Assembly: GCA_015657535.1 (NCBI GenBank)
Contig: JADHZB010000636.1
Span: 1-10,158, forward strand
DNA length: 10,158 nucleotides
Source: Nephromyces sp. MM_2019
Taxonomy: Eukaryota; Apicomplexa; Aconoidasida; Nephromycida
Reading direction: 5' to 3'
The notes under the pieces are model-generated. The model saw only the letters and a list, made by a program, of their open reading frames with translations. It had not been told where the DNA came from and did no database searches. A program made the translations under genes and the position numbers. This document shows positions 5,306 to 10,158 of the stretch, piece by piece (positions within the stretch are counted from its first letter, which is position 1; every line of letters begins with the position of its first letter).

Positions 5306-8300
5306 ATGCCACGCTTTGTCCCAGTTTATGATCCGGAGAAACCTCGATCAGAGCGAGATTTGGGGGATTCGAATCTGCTTGCACACAGAAAATGGGAAAA
5401 CCCCCACTCTCTCTCTGCAAGGGAAGCTTTGAACAGCAAGAAGAGCTCCTTAAAAGAAAAAGGGAATGAAAAGGCTTATGAAGAGCCTTCCTTGTACGCA
5501 AAAAGGTGCGTGTGTTGGTGTGTCTGTGATGTCTATGCGTATTCATGTGTGTGTGTATATGAGTGCGTGGTTGCTGGTGTGGGTGTGTGTGCGCTTGTTT
5601 TTTCTTTATTATGCTTTTTTTTCTGCGTGTTTGCGTGTGCTGCTACGTATGGTTTTTGCGTCATTGTGTGTGCTTTTATGTTCTTGCGTGTTCTTTTGTG
5701 TACTTGTGTGTGTGCTTGTCTCTTCTTGTGGGTATGCTTTTCCATCTTTTCGTGTGCGCTTGTCTCTTCTTGTGTATGCTCTTTTGTATCATCTTGTATG
5801 TGTGCTCATCAATACAGCGAATACGCTCTTCCCTACATCTTCTACTACAAAATCTTCCAGAAACCCACTTTTTGCTTGCTTTCGTAGATCTTCAAACCCC
5901 AATCTCTGCAAGAATGAGTTTGGGCTTTGGAAGAAGAAGGAGGCTAATAGAGGAAGGAATTCTTCAACGAATACTTCCTCTCAACTACTACCAGATAGGG
6001 CTGGCAAGGCACCCACTGAAAGAAGCTCTAATCGCTCCTTGGATATTGAAAATGAGGAGGAAGGTGAATCTTCAAGAGTCCACGATAAGCACACAAAGTA
6101 TCGCTCCTTCCCTCCTCATCGTAGAGAGAGAAACAGCGAAGATTCATCAAAATTTCACTACAGAAAGTCGGAAAAAAGACGTCTTTCACCGTTTACTTCT
6201 TCTCAGCAAGATAAAGAAGAAGAAGAAGGAGAAGATATCCTCAGAGAGAAGAAGAAGCGAGAGATGGCGGGGGGAGATGTTGTAAGGGAGTGTATGAAGC
6301 CTAGTGTATTGGTGGGAAGAGACGATAGTTCTATAGGAAGCAAAGGCCACATCAGAGGTAGTGAAAGAAGGGGGGGAAATGGAGGTGGTGGAGATACGAA
6401 GTTTATGGAAGGAAGAGTGGGGGGTGATAAGAGGGGGGAAGCTGGTATTCAGGTTGTCAATGAGGGTGTAGGAGGTGGAGAAAGAAGAGCTAGATTGAAG
6501 GAGAGAGCAGAGTTTCTCGAGAAGACATCGTCCCACGAGAATGGGTGGAGGTTAGAGAGGGTGATTGAGTTGAAGGAGAGGAGGGGCCTTGCAGATGATT
6601 ACACACACAGTCGGGAGAGGGTGGCACGTGAAGCTTCCAGGCATCAGGAGAAGGAGGAGGGGGGAGAAGAAGAAGCAGAGAGGAAAGCATATGGTCAAGG
6701 GCTTGGAAGGCATCGTGAAGCCTCTAGGCATCGAAGATTCGGTGAACAGGATAGAATAGAGGATGAAGAGGGGGGCTTTGATGAAAATCTGGTGGAGAAG
6801 AAGAGGAAGAAGGACGAGAAAAGTGTTGCGTCAGAGGAAGAAGTAAAGTCGCATATAAGGTCTTCATTACGCGGAGATATAGAGGAAGAGATTGGTGGGA
6901 CGAGTCTAAGGAGTAAGAATGAGGAGGAGGAGAGCTACGCTCCTGAGAAAAAGGTGAGATCAGCTTTCTCACTAGAGAAAGAAGAAGCGAGACTTGAGAA
7001 GGAGGAAGATAAGCGAAGGATGTTGGATGAAAAGGAGGAAGAAGTGGAGGATGAAGCCAACAAGTTTTTTAAGAAAAAGAGGTTAGATGGGAGGAATCGT
7101 TTCAGTGAGCATGAAGCAGCAAAAGAAGTCTCAAATGAAGAAAAAGTAATATCTACTGTATGCAGTAAGAAAAAGGGTGAAGATGATGAATTGAGGGGTG
7201 CAGATGATGAACTGATGCGTGAAGATGATGAAATGATGCCCAAGAAGATGGAAAAAGAGGTTGGAGCAATGCTTAAGAAGATTGGAATCAAGAATCCACC
7301 AGAAGGCAGCTCTTTTGTGCGTCAAGGCAAAGGAGTTGAGGGTTCCGAGAGTTCACAGAAAGCCTTCAGGAGGAGTGAAAGTGGTGGATCATTAAATAAC
7401 ACTGAAGAAGCGATGGATAACGATATTATTCCCTCGTCAACGCAGGAGGAATATGATGATGGTGGAAGTCTACATCAGAATGAATCACGCACACACGAGA
7501 GCTTAAAACAGGCTCGTCGACAGTCGTTTTCTCATTCTTCTTTTGATGCGAGAACAAGGAGTAAACAAGGTCCAGACATTAAAGCTGCAGAGGAAGCAGT
7601 AGAGACATCACTCATTGAAGAAACTGCTCATCTTCATACCGCTCCTGATGAGGTGGTATTACATACACAAAGATATGCACACCAGTCTGATGGCCGAGCT
7701 TACTGGCACGAAAACTATACAAAACCGTACCAAAAAGACCGTTTTGACAATGAAGTTGACCGTCAAAATCATACGTATGAAAATGATGAAGTCATCTTCT
7801 CATCTCGTCTTGAAGATCAGCAAGTCTATTCAAATAGCCAGCAAAGATCGTGTTCAACCTCTCTGAAAGACGAGAGAGAAATCGATACTACATCTTACCA
7901 GAGGCTTGAGAAGTACCAGGAAGCTTCTGAGAGAGAAAGAGAGCCTTTATCTGAAAAAAATAAGCGAGACAAGAGAGGTGATGAAGATGTGAAAAGAGTC
8001 ACTAGAGATGAGATTCTCGAAGATGATAAAATCGGCAGAAGCAGGAGCTCTCACACCAAGCGAATGCCACGAGATAGAAGCTCTCCTCCACCTTCTATTA
8101 GAGGTAGTCATCAAGCTCCTTTTCATGGAGATTCTCGAAGGCATCATGAGGAAGATTTCAGGAGAAGATCAGATGTTTTGGCATATCCTAGAGCATCTCA
8201 GGGCTATCCGTCAAGCAGGCAGAGGGATGAAAAACACACATGCAACCTTACCAATCTTCGAGGCAGAAGATTAGGAAGCAGGAGAGGCACACATGGTGGT

Positions 8301-10158
8301 GATGAGCCTGCACACACCAGGGTTAGAAGCGAGCACCGTAGTGGTAGGTTGAGTGGGGCTGCGGAGTGTGGAGCTGGTAGTGAGCTCAATGTGTGTGTTG
8401 ACCGTAGATCTAGTAAGCTGGATAATGAGAGAGTGGGAGGACGTCCTACTGATCAGTTGGAGTTTGGCGATAATAAGGCGAGCGATTCGAGGCGTAGATC
8501 CTTTGATAGAAGCCGTCGTCTCTCCCTCGATGAGGAGAGAAGGAGGACGTCATCGCCATACCTGCAGATGCGAAAGCATGGAGCTTCTTCGTTAAAAAGA
8601 AGAGAATCTCCTCCTGATGAAGAACAAAGCCGTGAAATGGACCGTGTTTCCTCATTGGAACGACACACAAACGACAGCGATAAGCTTAAGAGCGATTCTG
8701 TGTGTGTTGGAGCTGATAAGCATGCTTCTCTCGAAGTCAATGCTCCCTCATCTTCTTTTCGAGGCAAACAAAGGCTTTCTTCTGAAGAAGAGCGGATCTC
8801 TGCCTCCTTCTCCCATCGTTCTCCAAAGCTTGGCCACCAGTTCAGCCTCAGTGAAGAGGAGGAAAACTTCAAGTCATCAAAGGCTTCTCGGAATCATACC
8901 TCGGCCACTTCAGACGCACATGGCGAAGAGATAGCTAAGCCACCTTCAAGGGCTGGAAATGAAGGCAGAGAAGACAATGTTGGTGATAGCCCTCCCTCCA
9001 CTTTTTCACCGGAAGGGGAGATTAATCACCGAAACTCTAGGGGGGGACGGCGGCATACACACTACTCAGGAGGAGGAGGAGGAGGAAGCTCCCACACACA
9101 CTACCCCAGAGAGGGAAGAGAAAGCTCGCACGCACGCTACTCCAGATGGACCCCAAACCACGACACACGCACCAAATTATCAAGCCACCACACACACGCC
9201 AGAGGCCACACCCGCTACCCTCCCCCACCCCTCATCATCTTTCCACACACTTCATTATCTCCATCTTCTGGAAGACGCCTTGATAAGAAGCGAGTGTACG
9301 ACCACTCATCATCTCGCCGATCTAGATCTCCTGTAGGCTTCATGGGAAGCTCTCATCGTAATAGGATTCCCTCCTCCCATACACCTTCTCGGGGGGGTGA
9401 AGACATACAGTTACACGCACACGGTCGCAGGGTGGAGATGGGGGGGGAGAGGGAAGGATTTGGGGGAAGATCTTCTTACTTTAGTGGGGGGAGGAAGGGT
9501 AAGCCTTTTGCTTCCATGCATTCCTCTCGTCGTGGGTTTGCTACGGGCTCTTCTCTTCGTCATAGTGATAGGAGGAAGAGGTCTGAAGGAGACGAAGCTT
9601 TCCCCCCAATGTGGAAGGAGAGAAGGTTTTCACACGAGGAGGAAGCTTACAAACGCAGAAATGGACACACACACACACGCCACAGGGAGGCTGAGATTTC
9701 AGAAGGAGTTGCCTCCACCTATTGGCCTTCTACGAACCCTGAAAAACGGAGGAAGAGGAAGCGCAGCACTTCGATTGAGACAAGCACACGGAAATTACAC
9801 ACTCACGCACAGCATGAGGAAGGAGATGAGGAGGGGGATGCTCGCGAAAACGATAAACTCGCTGCTTCTGAGGAGGCTCGTGATGAAACGGGAAGAAAGA
9901 GAAGAAAAGGGAGACTTGAGGAGGAACACCAACAGCAGTATTCTGAAGCTAAATATTGCACTGTATCAGAGAGAGAGTTCAGCCCTTCAAAGCCTCGCAA
10001 AACAGCTTCATCTTCCTCATCTATCCCCCGGAAGTCTCAATATTTTAGGAAGAAATCATCAAATCTGCGCCCTTTAGAGTCCCCTTCAAGGGAATCTGCC
10101 AGAAAAATGAAGGAGAAATACTCTGAAGATGAAGCAACCGATGTTGGAAAAGAAAGAG
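5306..10158 (+). CDS. Large RS-like, highly charged protein of unknown function (5' end; open at right edge)
   Basis: Model: exon 1 at 5306-5505, then exon 2 from 5888 (or 5861) to beyond 10158. The splice changes frame and joins a split Arg codon. Exon 2 has no stop for about 4.3 kb. The product exceeds 1490 residues. Exon 1 starts MPRFVPVYDPEKPRSERDL, which may be the most conserved part, and is Arg/Lys/Ser/Glu-rich like the rest. An acidic, probable coiled-coil region lies near residues 430-540 with three 7-residue repeats (496-516). RS-type sequence includes RRSFDRSRRLSL and SRRSRSP (1209-1215). HTHY motifs occur at 1123-1126 and 1136-1139, separated by six Gly. NLS-like clusters are KRRKRKR (1353-1359) and GRKRRKGR (1402-1409). 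There is no membrane segment or catalytic motif. Composition suggests a nuclear, possibly mRNA-processing, protein, but that is inference. I do not recognise the family. Residue numbers assume the 5306 start and 5888 acceptor. Confidence 0.8.
5506..5887 (+). other. Intron 1 of gene 2 (GT-rich; two in-frame acceptors)
   Basis: The donor is AAAAG|GTGCGTGTG at 5505/5506. Two acceptors keep the downstream frame: CTTCCAG ending at 5860 and TTTCGTAG ending at 5887, 27 nt apart. The second has the longer pyrimidine run (ACTTTTTGCTTGCTTTCG) and is preferred. A third AG at 5816-5817 would be out of frame. The interior is GT/T-rich on the sense strand. Exon 1's frame runs through the whole intron and first stops at the TAG of the second acceptor itself, which explains a 252-codon unspliced frame (5129-5887) with a hydrophobic Cys/Val tail. 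Confidence 0.8.
5712..5790. repeat. Short direct duplication inside the gene 2 intron
   Basis: GCTTGTCTCTTCTTGTG occurs at 5714-5730 and again at 5758-5774, 44 bp apart. Similar GT/CT-rich sequence flanks both copies. It looks like a decayed minisatellite of about 44 bp within the intron. Confidence 0.75.
7173..7235 (+). repeat. Three in-frame 21 bp repeats within gene 2
   Basis: Three consecutive 21 bp units encode KGEDDEL, RGADDEL and MREDDEM (residues 496-516). They are followed by KKMEKEVGAMLKKIGIKNPP, a less repetitive stretch. The 21 bp period keeps the frame, so the array may vary in copy number without breaking the protein. Confidence 0.85.
9045..9220 (+). repeat. HTHY/SSH-type repeat region and (GGA)6 tract within gene 2
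   Basis: The coding frame runs RRHTHYSG, six Gly from (GGA)6 at 9069-9086, SSHTHYPREGRE, SSHARYSRW, then SSHHTHARGHTRYPPPP. The His/Thr alternation comes from CACACA microsatellites read as CAC-ACA, the same simple sequence as in the intergenic regions. A further HTHT occurs near 9664-9680. Confidence 0.7.

Noticed and set aside
5129..5887. A continuous 252-codon gene at the start of gene 2
   Set aside because: It is exon 1 plus an unspliced GT-rich intron. It stops at the acceptor TAG, its upstream part relies on a non-ATG start, and its Cys/Val tail is typical of GT-repeat translation.
6186..7325. Minus-strand Ser/Pro/Phe-rich frames of 64-118 codons opposite gene 2
   Set aside because: They are antisense shadows of the purine-rich exon, which is open in one plus frame for over 4 kb.
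9397..10077. Plus-strand frame of 226 codons overlapping the end of gene 2
   Set aside because: It lies in a different frame inside the long exon, starts and stops within it and has no independent support. It is a compositional shadow.

Overview
This window looks like eukaryotic nuclear DNA, most likely from an apicomplexan of the coccidian (Sarcocystid) type. Cystoisospora is my best guess, with modest confidence. The reasons are: two protein-coding regions that only make sense with GT-AG introns; very long, charged, low-complexity reading frames; a familiar enzyme domain interrupted by a long disordered insert; and (CA)n/(GT)n tracts and minisatellites everywhere, even inside exons. I see no CAG/poly-Gln or poly-Ala arrays, which argues against Eimeria. 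There are no bacterial operons, Shine-Dalgarno sites, tRNAs or rRNAs.

Layout. Positions 1-1069 read on the minus strand as the large first intron of gene 1, and it continues off the left edge. It holds a G-rich tract, a perfect 6 x 40 bp tandem array and a 16 bp CA-rich repeat. Gene 1 (2297 down to 1070, minus) is the 5' coding exon of an EndoG/EXOG-type mitochondrial nuclease. It has an N-terminal membrane anchor, a disordered linker of about 270 residues, and the start of the DNA/RNA non-specific nuclease fold. The exon stops just before the point where the catalytic DRGH motif should appear, and that exon is not in the window. Positions 2298-5305 are a roughly 3 kb divergent intergenic region made mostly of strand-asymmetric simple sequence: GT-rich, AG-rich, CA-rich, a 33/35 bp minisatellite, then GT-rich again. 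Between these lie a few stretches of ordinary complexity, the clearest at 3066-3289 and about 4721-5130.

Gene 2 (5306 to beyond 10158, plus) starts with a 200 nt exon and a GT-rich intron. It then enters a reading frame that stays open for about 4.3 kb to the right edge. The predicted product exceeds 1490 residues, is rich in Arg, Ser, Glu, Lys and Asp, has RS-like dipeptides and basic NLS-like clusters, and resembles nuclear RS-related proteins only in composition. I do not recognise its family.

The two genes diverge and have no evident functional link. The main points are the EndoG gene split exactly before its active site by a repeat-filled intron, the long open frame of gene 2, and intron-like GT-rich sequence that follows both splice donors.
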